64,000 nucleotides of DNA, from positions 34,894 to 98,893 of the forward strand of contig JBKEAR010000039.1 in NCBI GenBank assembly GCA_047972425.1, read 5' to 3'. This document shows positions 1 through 8,585 of this stretch, one piece after another (position 1 is the first letter of the stretch; every line of letters begins with the position of its first letter). The notes beneath the pieces are model-generated. The model made no database searches, was not told the DNA's origin, and saw only the letters and a list, made by a program, of their open reading frames with translations. The stretch is from JBKEAR01 sp047972425. GTDB lineage: Bacteria; Pseudomonadota; Alphaproteobacteria; JBKEAR01. Position numbers and translations under genes: made by a program.

Positions 1-2624
1 GAAACAACCCGCACATCGCGTAAATTCCCCCTTGGAGTGATTGTTATCTTTATAGGGGCTGAGTTTCCGGCTTTGGCCGTAATTTCGGCCTGAATAGCGG
101 TATTTCCTTGAAAAACAAGCCAGCCTTTAGCATCGTTAAACTCTGCTGCATTCATATAAATTTTGCTGAGGTTAATATTAACTCTGGTTGGTTTGGAGTT
201 TTTATTAATTTTTTTATCCGCCAAATCAGCTGTAAAATTCTCTCTGCGTAAATCGAGTATACCTTTAACATCGGCTGTATTTTGTGATGAACCCGTATAA
301 TATTTTGCGGTTAAATTTGTTTCTTTTTGAGTAAAGCTCTCAACATCAATAGTTTCTAACTTGCCATTATTTATGCTTGTTTTTGCTGTTAAAGTTAAAT
401 CTTTTGCATTAAGGTAAATTTTAGGAATATCGATATTATTACCATTCAGATGAATTTCTAAGTTAAGTTTTCCGGCTGTTCCGGCAGGTTTTTTAAAAGA
501 GATAGCTTCAATATTAAAATCGGTATTATTTAGGTTTATAGATACATCAATTTTATTCGGATTACTGCTATTTGCTGTAATAGTCGCTACTAATGACCCT
601 TTTGCATAAATAGCTTCTAATGCTTTTTTTGCATCGGGACTATAGGATTTAAGCCATGATATAGGGATATTCGCGGTTGCTTTAAAAGACCATAAAGGTT
701 CTTTTCCGGCAATATTAATTGATAAATCATCAATATTTACCTGTTGGTCTTGAAATGTGAATGGCCCAGAAAATTGAATTATTTCGCCATTGATTATATA
801 TTTTAAATTATCGGATGTAATATTTTTACCATCAAAAATATCTTTAATTGAGGCTTTTGAAATAACCCCTTCTCCATTCAAATTTAAATCGGCAATATTG
901 AGGTTATTATAATCAACTGTATTATCAAAGTTAAGTTTTAGGCTGAAATTCCCAATAATTTGTCCTGTAATTTGGCTGAGTTTGATATTGGTATTTTTTA
1001 GCATATTTTCGTTAAAATATTGTAGATATTTTAAAATAGAAGATACTGTGTGATTAATGTTGATATTGGTGGTTAACCATGGTGACTTACCCTGTTGAAT
1101 ATCTCCAACCATCACTTGCGCATCGTTAATAACCAGATCATCAGTTTTGGCATCAATATTATCAATGATAATATTTTCACCCTGCATTTTAACCGATGCA
1201 TTTTGCACCATGATATCCGGTGTTTTTGCTGTATAATTAAGAATAACATCTTTTAAAGATAAAAAACTGCTAAAGTCGGTTTTCCACATATTATCAGCAT
1301 CATGGTCAATGCGCATCGCAAGCAGGCCTTTTGCATAGCCATCTTTAACATTTTGTTTTATCCATTGCCATGCAGGCTCGCCTGCATTTTGCGGCCACAT
1401 ATCCATGATATCGGTAATATGAATTTCGGGGAGTTGTGCCGAAAAAGCATTTTTTGTAATTGGCCAGCCTATTTGTGTTTTATATGCGCCCTCGGCTTTA
1501 TATCGGCCTGTATCAATGGAAATATTTGTTAAATCTAAATATCTATTTTTGAGATTTAAGTAACCTGATGCTTGCCCTTCTTTAACCCGATAGGCTGCTT
1601 TTGCATTAGGAAAATACATAGGTTTTTCAGGATCAGCTTGAATTTCAATAGCCTTAATACCTAAAATCATGGTTTTAAAATTAAAATCACCATCAATCAG
1701 AATTTCTTTGGCAAATGTCGGATTATTTGGCCAATCGGGAAAAATAAGTTCAACTTCATTTGTCCTTAAATTCCAATGAGAGGTTAGCTGAATATTTTTA
1801 AAATCTTCTATTGAGCCCTCAAATGTAGCAAAAAAAGTAGCCGGCGCACTGCCTGTGGGCCAATATGGTACCAACATTTTGGGTAAAGGACCATATTCAC
1901 TAAAATCGACAAAATCAAAATCCTCTATGAGCATGCGCCCATGAAGTGCAAGGGTTTGTTTATTTATACCCGCAAAAATTTGTGCGCCTTTTTTAAGTAT
2001 CATCTCATTATCATGCAGATAGCCTAAGAGTTGAAATTCATCGTCTTTTGCACGCAAGCTAACTGAAATATAAGGAAAAACATAAATTTGTTCACTATCA
2101 TTATCTTGAAATTGTATCTGGATATCTTGAACAGAAATACCACCAATGCGCCCTAAAATATTATAAAGCTGGTTATAATTGATATTGGGTGTTGAGATTT
2201 CTTGGCGGTTTCCATTACTACGCCGACTGAAAGCCCGTAAAAAAACTTTACCGTCTTCTTTCACAATGGTTATTGTTAAGTTTTTAATCGATATGTCTTC
2301 GAGTATTGATTGAAAGCTGAGCGCTTTTTTAAAATTGGAGCTTATGGCAACATCACCCAGATAGATAGAGCTATTGGCCTCTTGCCATTTTGCATTATTT
2401 AATCGTAGCTCTGGCCCCCAAGAATTTTGACCCCAAGCGAGTTCAAAATCGGAATATGTTAATTCATTAGGGATATTAAATTTATTGTCAGCCCAATCCA
2501 TTGCAAAATTTAGGTTAATTGGCTTAATGGCAATCCAAACGAATAAAAGGCTAAAAAGCAATAACAATATAGAAATAAAAATACAAAAACTTTTTAAAAG
2601 TTTTATGAATATAGCTTTTAGCAA
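1..2624 (-). CDS. AsmA/YhdP-like (DUF3971-type) envelope protein, 5' part only
   Basis: The reverse strand is open from a TTG codon at 2624 to the left edge, so about 874 codons are seen and the 3' end is missing. The TTG start is chosen because an AAGGA ribosome site lies 7-8 bases upstream and no better start is near. Residues about 5-35 form one hydrophobic N-terminal membrane anchor followed by KPINLNF; the rest is a long, low-cysteine, beta-rich chain with repeated 'D..I..L.L....' patterns typical of AsmA/YhdP/TamB-like proteins, which bridge the periplasm and are implicated in lipid transport to the outer membrane. Assignment to YhdP (DUF3971) rather than TamB rests on the N-terminal anchor and the position next to glnE seen in relatives. 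It is transcribed divergently from glnE. Confidence 0.72.
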   Translation of the reverse strand, partial: MLKAIFIKLLKSFCIFISILLLLFSLLFVWIAIKPINLNFAMDWADNKFNIPNELTYSDFELAWGQNSWGPELRLNNAKWQEANSSIYLGDVAISSNFKKALSFQSILEDISIKNLTITIVKEDGKVFLRAFSRRSNGNRQEISTPNINYNQLYNILGRIGGISVQDIQIQFQDNDSEQIYVFPYISVSLRAKDDEFQLLGYLHDNEMILKKGAQIFAGINKQTLALHGRMLIEDFDFVDFSEYGPLPKMLVPYWPTGSAPATFFATFEGSIEDFKNIQLTSHWNLRTNEVELIFPDWPNNPTFAKEILIDGDFNFKTMILGIKAIEIQADPEKPMYFPNAKAAYRVKEGQASGYLNLKNRYLDLTNISIDTGRYKAEGAYKTQIGWPITKNAFSAQLPEIHITDIMDMWPQNAGEPAWQWIKQNVKDGYAKGLLAMRIDHDADNMWKTDFSSFLSLKDVILNYTAKTPDIMVQNASVKMQGENIIIDNIDAKTDDLVINDAQVMVGDIQQGKSPWLTTNININHTVSSILKYLQYFNENMLKNTNIKLSQITGQIIGNFSLKLNFDNTVDYNNLNIADLNLNGEGVISKASIKDIFDGKNITSDNLKYIINGEIIQFSGPFTFQDQQVNIDDLSINIAGKEPLWSFKATANIPISWLKSYSPDAKKALEAIYAKGSLVATITANSSNPNKIDVSINLNNTDFNIEAISFKKPAGTAGKLNLEIHLNGNNIDIPKIYLNAKDLTLTAKTSINNGKLETIDVESFTQKETNLTAKYYTGSSQNTADVKGILDLRRENFTADLADKKINKNSKPTRVNINLSKIYMNAAEFNDAKGWLVFQGNTAIQAEITAKAGNSAPIKITITPRGNLRDVRVV

Positions 2625-2639
2625 TTTTTATTCCTTATT

Positions 2640-2704
2640 TTTTATCACTCTTTCCTGTATAATATACATAGGTAACATCTATGATACTAGGATTTTAAAG
2701 AAAA
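2640..2704. promoter_or_regulatory. glnE: Divergent promoter region between AsmA-like gene and glnE
   Basis: Eighty bases separate the two divergent starts. A perfect TATAAT lies at 2658-2663 reading rightward, about 40 bases before the glnE ATG; the matching -35 is poor (TTATTT-like near 2635-2640). AT-rich sequence on the other strand (TATATTATAC) could serve the leftward gene. The -10 is clear; promoter use is inference. Confidence 0.4.
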
Positions 2705-5602
2705 ATGAATAAAATTTATTCGCTCAGAGAAAACTTTATCCCCTCAATAGTTGAAAAGCTAAAGGATCTCCCTTTAAGTGAAGATATTAAAGATGATTTT
2801 TGGCAAGATAATGACATTATTGATTGTTTAAATTTTATTGAATGCCATAGTAGCTATTTAACGATGTTATGCCAAAGGGAAGTTGCTTTTTTACCGGATA
2901 TGTTTGCGCAAGATGCGCAGATTTTTTTTGATAAAATAAAAGAAGCTATTGCATCAGCCCCCGATACGCATAAAGCATTGCGTATAGCAAAACGGCGTGT
3001 CGCTTTATATTTAGCCATTGCCGATATTTGCGGAAATATGGATGTAATGTCGGTGTGTAAATATTTATCTTTATTTGCCGATATTGCAGTGCAAGCAGCT
3101 TTAACTGCGCTCTGGCCTAATTTTTATCGCCGCGCAAAAATAACCAATGGTTCAAACGATATACCTTTTGGATTTTTTATTTTGGGTTTGGGTAAATTGG
3201 GTGGGTGTGAGCTTAATTATTCATCGGATATTGATTTAATTGCTTTTTATGATCCTTTATCCTTTGAAAGCGAAGCTCCGGATATGTTGCAAGATAATTG
3301 TGTACGTCTTTGCCGGCAGTTAGTCCAAATGCTTGATACCCGCGATGCCGATGGATATGTTTTTCGGGTAGATTTTCGTTTGCGCCCCGACCCAGCATCG
3401 ACAGCCTTAACAATGACGGTGAATGCGGCAGAGCAATATTATGAAATGCATGGTCAAAATTGGGAGCGCTCAGCCTTAATAAAAGCGCGTATCATTGCTG
3501 GTGATAAAACAGTTGGTGAAAATTTTTTAAAGCGGCTTACGCCATTTTTATGGCGAAAAAATCTTGATTATGCGGCTATTCGGGAAATTCATGCGATAAA
3601 AAAACGAATTCATGATCACCGGGGTGGTTATGTTATTAAAAATTTAGAGGGTCATAATGTTAAGCTTGGCCGTGGGGGTATTAGAGAAATTGAATTTTTT
3701 GCTCAGGCTTGGCAACTTATTTGGGGGGGGCGCAATTTAAATTTGCGGATACGCCCAACCTTAAAAGTTTTAAAAACGCTCTATGCACAAGAGTTTATTG
3801 AGGCCGATACCTATAACGAACTGAAAGAAGCTTATTTATTTTTGCGTCATGTTGAACATAGATTACAAATGCAAATGGATGAGCAAACACAAACGCTACC
3901 TTTAGAAACAGATAAGTTTGATCAATTTGCTCTTTTTTGCGGATATGAAAATGCAATAGATTTTCGCAAAAATTTAACAAAATATCTTTCGAATGTCGAA
4001 AAACAATATGGTAAATTATTTGAAGATAGCCAAAGCAATACCACAGAACAAAAATTTATATTTTCAACATCAGAGATTGATGAAGCGACCTTTAACGAAC
4101 TTTTAGGGCTTGGTTATAAAGATCCAAAAATTATTGATATGCAAATTCGCCAATGGCTCAATGGCACTTATCGGGCAACAAGGTCAAAACATGCGCAAAC
4201 ATTAATATTAGAAATGATCCCTAATTTATTGTTGGCATTTGCCGAATATGATGACCCGCAAAAATCTTTTATGCGATTTGATCAATTTTTAAAAAATATT
4301 AATCGGGGTGTGCAGCTTTTGGCTATTATCCATGCCAATCCATCAATTTTTGATTTATTGATGCGGATATTAAATGGTGCCCCCATGCTAAGCTTATATT
4401 TGGAGGCTAATCCCCATTTGCTCGATGCATTATTGGAGGGTGAATTATTAAATCCGCCCCCTTCTTTAAATGAGATGAAAAAAGAGCTTAAAGGCAGGCT
4501 AAAATCATTTTCGTATAACAAGCAGGTTATTTTACAGGATTATTTAGAACTAGCAGCGCGATGGTCGCAAGATCGCCGATTTATTTTAAGTATTCAGGCT
4601 CTTTATAGCGATATGAACCCAAGGTTGATATTTATGGCATATAGTCATATTGCCGAGGTTACTTTGCAATTTATTTTGCCTTATATAACCGAAGATTTTA
4701 AGGGTCGCCATGGGGTTATTAAAGGCGGCGAGCTTACAGTTGCTGCTTTGGGACGATTAGGCAGTATGGAGATGACCCCAACATCGGATTTGGATCTTAT
4801 TTTCATTTATAAGGCTGACGATTATTTATCAAGCTCCGATGGCCAACGAAGCCTTATTTGTTCGCAATATTATGGTAAATTAGGCCAACGAATTATTAGT
4901 GCGTTAACCGCCCCAACAACAGCCGGTATGTTATACGAGGTTGATATGCGCCTTCGGCCATCGGGTAATAAAGGGCCATTAGCTGTAAGTGTGGATAGTT
5001 TTATTAACTATCAATATAACGAGGCTTGGACATGGGAGCATATGGCATTGTGCCGTGGGCGGATTGTAAGTAAAAAAACTGATTTTTCAGCAAGGATTTC
5101 CCAAGAAATCCAAATAATTCTGACTCAAAAAAGAGATAAAATCACACTTAAAGAAGATATTAGCGATATGCGTAATCGTTTATATAAAGAAAAGCCACCA
5201 CAAAATATATGGGACGTTAAACATTGCGAAGGTGGAATATTTGATATGGAGTTTATGATCCAATATCAATTATTAAGTAGTGCGCATCAATATCCCGAAA
5301 TACTCAGCACAAACCCTTTATCGGCTTTGGATAATTTAAAAAAATCGGATTTATTAGATGATTATTGTTATGAACTACTCAAAGAACATTTAAATTTATG
5401 TCAAATTTTACAGCTGTATCAAAGATTAAGCTATGGAAAGATCGATTTAAGCGAATTATTTAATTTAGAAGAAAAAAATAACGAAAATAGTATTTTAGAA
5501 GCCATATTGTCTCAAACCAATATGGCATCGGCATCGGCATTAACCGAAAATTATTTGACAAATTGTCAAAAAGTAAGAGAAATTTACAATGAATGGCTTT
5601 AA
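2705..5602 (+). CDS. glnE: Bifunctional glutamine synthetase adenylyltransferase/adenylyl-removing enzyme
   Basis: GlnE covalently controls glutamine synthetase by attaching and removing AMP, under PII control. The 965 residues are the normal family length. Two nucleotidyltransferase domains are visible: the N-terminal (deadenylylating) one with GLGKLGG at 161-167 followed by SSDIDL, and the C-terminal (adenylylating) one with GRLGSME from 683 and SDLDL from 694. Each is followed by an 'RLRP' strand (VDFRLRPDP and VDMRLRPSG). No glnA or glnB lies in the window. The gene ends 12 bases before bcp, so the two are probably cotranscribed. No frameshift or missing catalytic aspartate is seen. Confidence 0.95.
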   Translation: MNKIYSLRENFIPSIVEKLKDLPLSEDIKDDFWQDNDIIDCLNFIECHSSYLTMLCQREVAFLPDMFAQDAQIFFDKIKEAIASAPDTHKALRIAKRRVALYLAIADICGNMDVMSVCKYLSLFADIAVQAALTALWPNFYRRAKITNGSNDIPFGFFILGLGKLGGCELNYSSDIDLIAFYDPLSFESEAPDMLQDNCVRLCRQLVQMLDTRDADGYVFRVDFRLRPDPASTALTMTVNAAEQYYEMHGQNWERSALIKARIIAGDKTVGENFLKRLTPFLWRKNLDYAAIREIHAIKKRIHDHRGGYVIKNLEGHNVKLGRGGIREIEFFAQAWQLIWGGRNLNLRIRPTLKVLKTLYAQEFIEADTYNELKEAYLFLRHVEHRLQMQMDEQTQTLPLETDKFDQFALFCGYENAIDFRKNLTKYLSNVEKQYGKLFEDSQSNTTEQKFIFSTSEIDEATFNELLGLGYKDPKIIDMQIRQWLNGTYRATRSKHAQTLILEMIPNLLLAFAEYDDPQKSFMRFDQFLKNINRGVQLLAIIHANPSIFDLLMRILNGAPMLSLYLEANPHLLDALLEGELLNPPPSLNEMKKELKGRLKSFSYNKQVILQDYLELAARWSQDRRFILSIQALYSDMNPRLIFMAYSHIAEVTLQFILPYITEDFKGRHGVIKGGELTVAALGRLGSMEMTPTSDLDLIFIYKADDYLSSSDGQRSLICSQYYGKLGQRIISALTAPTTAGMLYEVDMRLRPSGNKGPLAVSVDSFINYQYNEAWTWEHMALCRGRIVSKKTDFSARISQEIQIILTQKRDKITLKEDISDMRNRLYKEKPPQNIWDVKHCEGGIFDMEFMIQYQLLSSAHQYPEILSTNPLSALDNLKKSDLLDDYCYELLKEHLNLCQILQLYQRLSYGKIDLSELFNLEEKNNENSILEAILSQTNMASASALTENYLTNCQKVREIYNEWL

Positions 5603-5614
5603 TAAGGAGAATAT

Positions 5615-6085
5615 ATGATGTTAACAATTGGCAATAAAGTACCCTCTTTTTCTTTACCGGCAAATGGCGGAAAGCATATAGACGAAAAAGATTTGCTTGG
5701 TAAAAATACGATACTTTATTTTTATCCAAAAGATAATACACCCGGTTGTACATCCGAGGCTAAAGATTTTACGGCACTTAAAGATGATTTTGCGAAGCTA
5801 AATACACAAATCATTGGCGTGAGTGCCGATAATGTTACCTCTCATGAGCGTTTTATTGAAAAACAAGATTTAGATATTCAGCTTATTTCCGATGAATATA
5901 AAAAACTAATAGAAGCTTTTGGGGCTTGGGGTGAAAAAAAGAATTATGGAAAAATCTATTTTGGATTAATTCGCTCGACATTTCTAATAAATACAAAAGG
6001 TGAAATTATTGCAGAATGGCGCAATGTGCGTGCAAAAGGCCATGCCGAGCGGATATTAAAAGAAGCAACTGCACTTTTATCTTAG
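5615..6085 (+). CDS. bcp: Bcp/PrxQ-type peroxiredoxin (1-Cys variant)
   Basis: A thiol peroxidase of the bacterioferritin-comigratory protein family, reducing H2O2 and organic peroxides in the cytoplasm. AAGGAG lies 6 bases before the first of two consecutive ATG codons (5615, 5618); either is possible. The peroxidatic cysteine is C45 in NTPGCTSEA. In E. coli Bcp a resolving cysteine sits five residues later; here that position is lysine (CTSEAKDF), so this copy probably works as a 1-Cys enzyme needing an external thiol. The length of 156 residues is typical. It follows glnE by 12 bases and converges on the cytochrome c gene with only one base between stop codons. Confidence 0.93.
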   Translation: MMLTIGNKVPSFSLPANGGKHIDEKDLLGKNTILYFYPKDNTPGCTSEAKDFTALKDDFAKLNTQIIGVSADNVTSHERFIEKQDLDIQLISDEYKKLIEAFGAWGEKKNYGKIYFGLIRSTFLINTKGEIIAEWRNVRAKGHAERILKEATALLS

Positions 6086-6086
6086 C

Positions 6087-6416
6087 TTAAAATGGTTCTT
6101 GATTGGCTAGATATTCGGCAATAGCTTTGATTTCATCTTCTGTAAAAGGCTCAAGGGCGGTTTTCATGGTAACAGCAAGCCCATTTGTCCGCAGGCCGGT
6201 TTTGTAATCAAGCATTTGTTTATATAGGTAAATATAAGATTGCCCACCAATTTTAGGATAAATGGGTACAATGGGCTCGTTACCAGTTTCTCCATGGCAT
6301 TCAACACAACCACCTTTGCCGTAACTTAAATAAAGTTCTTTACCTTTGGCTTCATCACTGTGAGCAATGCTGAGTGATAGTGTAAAAATAACCGGAATTA
6401 GTATCTGTAATTTCAT
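6087..6416 (-). CDS. Small secreted class I cytochrome c
   Basis: A 109-residue single-haem c-type cytochrome. A Sec signal peptide covers about residues 1-20 (cleavage near AHS-DE). The haem-binding motif is C37-V-E-C40-H41, and M84 in AVTMKTAL is the likely sixth ligand, with the usual C-terminal helix ending in EYLANQ. Size and the GGQS/YLYKQM pattern resemble cytochrome c4/c553-type domains that carry electrons to oxidases in the periplasm. Its ATG overlaps the end of the TlpA-like gene by four bases (ATGA), so it is the last gene of the leftward copper/thiol cluster. The exact electron partners cannot be read from the sequence. Confidence 0.88.
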   Translation of the reverse strand: MKLQILIPVIFTLSLSIAHSDEAKGKELYLSYGKGGCVECHGETGNEPIVPIYPKIGGQSYIYLYKQMLDYKTGLRTNGLAVTMKTALEPFTEDEIKAIAEYLANQEPF

Positions 6417-6922
6417 TGCTTTACCTTATTTTGTTGTGTAAGACAATTGAGCCATTCACTTAATTGTAATGATGTTTGTTTTATAACACCATAATGGGCA
6501 AATAATGTATCGTTATTTTCTTTGACCAATGTTAAAGGCAAACCCTGCGCATGCCACCGAGAAAGTATATTTGTATCGGGTATATACCAAGCGGTTAAAT
6601 CTTTGATTGTATCTAGAAATAATAAATTTTTGCTTTCGGGAATATTCCCCAAATAAATCGTATATACACCATATTGATTACCCATTGATTTTACCTCGGC
6701 TAACAATGGTAGCTCGGTTAAACATGGGGCGCACCATAAGGCCCAAAAGTTAATTAAGGATACATCATTAAGTTTTTCGGTTACTCGTGTTTCATTTTCA
6801 TAAATAGTTAAGTCTTGAATAGATAAATTAGAATCTATTTTTATAAAATTTGCGGGTGTGTTACATATTTCTGCAAAAGATGAAAAACCGAAAAAAAATA
6901 ATATAAGCCCCATATATTTCAT
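6413..6922 (-). CDS. TlpA-like periplasmic thiol-disulfide oxidoreductase
   Basis: A 169-residue thioredoxin-fold protein with an N-terminal signal or anchor (about residues 1-18) and the redox motif W63-C64-A-P-C67 within FWALWCAPCLTELP, the form used by TlpA/ResA/CcmG proteins. TlpA of rhizobia reduces the cysteines of SCO and of the CuA site of cytochrome oxidase; an equivalent job is likely here because the SCO1 gene sits directly upstream, sharing TAATG, and a cytochrome c gene overlaps downstream. A cytochrome c maturation role (CcmG) is the alternative, but no ccm genes are nearby and the conserved CcmG GVxGxPE segment is not seen. Confidence 0.83.
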   Translation of the reverse strand: MKYMGLILFFFGFSSFAEICNTPANFIKIDSNLSIQDLTIYENETRVTEKLNDVSLINFWALWCAPCLTELPLLAEVKSMGNQYGVYTIYLGNIPESKNLLFLDTIKDLTAWYIPDTNILSRWHAQGLPLTLVKENNDTLFAHYGVIKQTSLQLSEWLNCLTQQNKVKQ

Positions 6923-7482
6923 TATGGTTTTTCCTCAATATATTCTTTAATGCTTTGCGCAACTTGTGCCGTATCGGAACCATAACCAAAAACGTCAATC
7001 AATTCTCTTTTGGGGGAATATAAATATGTATAGGTTGAATGAAAAACCTCATAACGTGCAGGTAATGGCGGCTCAATAGGTTCGCCATCAAGTGTATATC
7101 CATAAGTCGCGTTTAGCTTTTCAGAAACCGCTTGTGTTTGTTCCCAATCACCAACAAGCCCATAAACTGCGGGTGAGAAATAATGAACATAATCATTCAA
7201 TTTTTCTGCTGTATCTCTATTGGGATCAATAGAAATAAATATAGGGGCAATCTTATTGGCTTCTTCTCCTAAACGCCCTATTACATTTGCCATATCTAAT
7301 AAAGTTGTCGGGCAGATATCGGGGCAAGATGTATATCCCACAGCGATATACAAATATTTATCCGGCCATGTTTGCTCCGATACATCCCCTAAATTTTTAT
7401 CGGTCAGATTAAATGATAATTTATCATCCGCCAATGCAACAAATCCAAAGATAAGTAAAAAAATCGATAATAGTTTATACAT
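6922..7482 (-). CDS. SCO1/SenC/PrrC-family copper chaperone
   Basis: SCO proteins insert copper into, or keep reduced, the CuA centre of cytochrome c oxidase. This 186-residue copy has a signal peptide/anchor (residues 1-18), the copper-binding C53-P-D-I-C57-P motif, and the third ligand H148 in EVFHSTYTYLY. The SDPNRDT-like segment (SIDPNRDTAEKL) is also conserved in the family. The start is supported by AAGGAA 7 bases upstream. It lies 10 bases after the beta-propeller gene and shares TAATG with the TlpA-like gene. All copper ligands are intact. Confidence 0.93.
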   Translation of the reverse strand: MYKLLSIFLLIFGFVALADDKLSFNLTDKNLGDVSEQTWPDKYLYIAVGYTSCPDICPTTLLDMANVIGRLGEEANKIAPIFISIDPNRDTAEKLNDYVHYFSPAVYGLVGDWEQTQAVSEKLNATYGYTLDGEPIEPPLPARYEVFHSTYTYLYSPKRELIDVFGYGSDTAQVAQSIKEYIEEKP

Positions 7483-7492
7483 ATTTATTTCC

Positions 7493-8581
7493 TTAATTGC
7501 ATACAGTGTTGGTTCGACCCATAATAATTTGCTTAGGTTTGGTTAAGTGGGTTTCGATATCATCTAAAACTTCATGATTACGCAAATTAATCGCTTTAAT
7601 CTTTGTGCTTTGGCTTTGTACGGCAAAAAGGCTTTTGCTATCAGTGGTAACAACCATATCTTTAATATACCCTTCTGCTTTTATTGTGGTGTTTTTTCCT
7701 TTATCATCAATAGGGAAAATATCAATTTGATTATACCCCGAGATTACCCCAACTTTTTCTAGCCAACCGGTACGGATAATATTAGGAGCAGCACCGATAT
7801 TAACACTGTATTTTGCAAATGGTTGCCAAGGTTTAATCACATAGGCTTTTCCATTATCAGAAGCGACAAGAATATTTTTACTATCTGCACTCATATAGGG
7901 TCGGTTTAGTTGTCCATCTAAAATAATAGGACTATATTGCTGTTTTTCCACGCGGTTATACATAATAAGCTGATTATCTGAAGATACCAAAGCCAGCAAT
8001 GAATTGGCTGAAAGGCTGATATCGGAGACTGGCTGATGATTACCAAGCGCGATATTGCGTGAGAATTTATGATACACGCTCCAAATTAAAGTTTCACCCG
8101 TATTTTTATCGGTAATAAATAGCTTATAACCATCTGATGAAAAATTAATACTCACATCATTCGCAATATTCTCTAACTCCTCATTAATTTCTTGTGTCAT
8201 TGGGTCTATAATCGTGATTTTATTTTGGCTGAGAACCGCAATTTTTGAGCCATCTGGGTAAAAGATAATTTCTTTGGGTAAATTAGTGAGTTTAATTTCC
8301 CACTCATTTCCATTCTTTAAATCAATGGCAAAAATAGTTGGGGTTGCACCATCATGATATAAAAGAATATCTTTGATATCGCTCACAATAACTTGTTGAG
8401 GAATGTTTTTTAAATCATAATGTTCAACAAATGTTTTTTCAACCGTATCTATAATTGCTATTTTATTTGATGTTTCATCGGAAACAAAAGCCCAACGGCT
8501 TCCATCTTCATAACCTTCAAGGGCAATGGCATTGAAATGAAGACAAATCCACGCAAAAAGAATAAAAAGCTTTTTAAGCAT
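7493..8581 (-). CDS. Secreted YVTN-type beta-propeller protein
   Basis: A 362-residue exported protein (signal peptide about residues 1-20, ending near AIALEG) made of repeated blade-like units; the first, AFVSDETSNKIAIIDT, is a clear YVTN/lactonase-type repeat and similar 'hLhSSDN..hhhY' units recur. No enzyme active site is recognisable. Such propellers occur beside PQQ-dehydrogenase, cytochrome c and copper genes, where they are thought to bind partners, but the exact role is unknown. I prefer ATG 8581 over TTG 8584 just before it; there is no strong ribosome site, so translation is probably coupled to the PCuAC gene, whose stop is four bases upstream. Confidence 0.72.
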   Translation of the reverse strand: MLKKLFILFAWICLHFNAIALEGYEDGSRWAFVSDETSNKIAIIDTVEKTFVEHYDLKNIPQQVIVSDIKDILLYHDGATPTIFAIDLKNGNEWEIKLTNLPKEIIFYPDGSKIAVLSQNKITIIDPMTQEINEELENIANDVSINFSSDGYKLFITDKNTGETLIWSVYHKFSRNIALGNHQPVSDISLSANSLLALVSSDNQLIMYNRVEKQQYSPIILDGQLNRPYMSADSKNILVASDNGKAYVIKPWQPFAKYSVNIGAAPNIIRTGWLEKVGVISGYNQIDIFPIDDKGKNTTIKAEGYIKDMVVTTDSKSLFAVQSQSTKIKAINLRNHEVLDDIETHLTKPKQIIMGRTNTVCN

Positions 8582-8585
8582 CAAC

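Noticed and set aside
2485..2712. 75-codon plus-strand frame ahead of glnE
   Set aside because: It is mostly antisense to the AsmA-like gene start and crosses the promoter and glnE start; no ribosome site or family.
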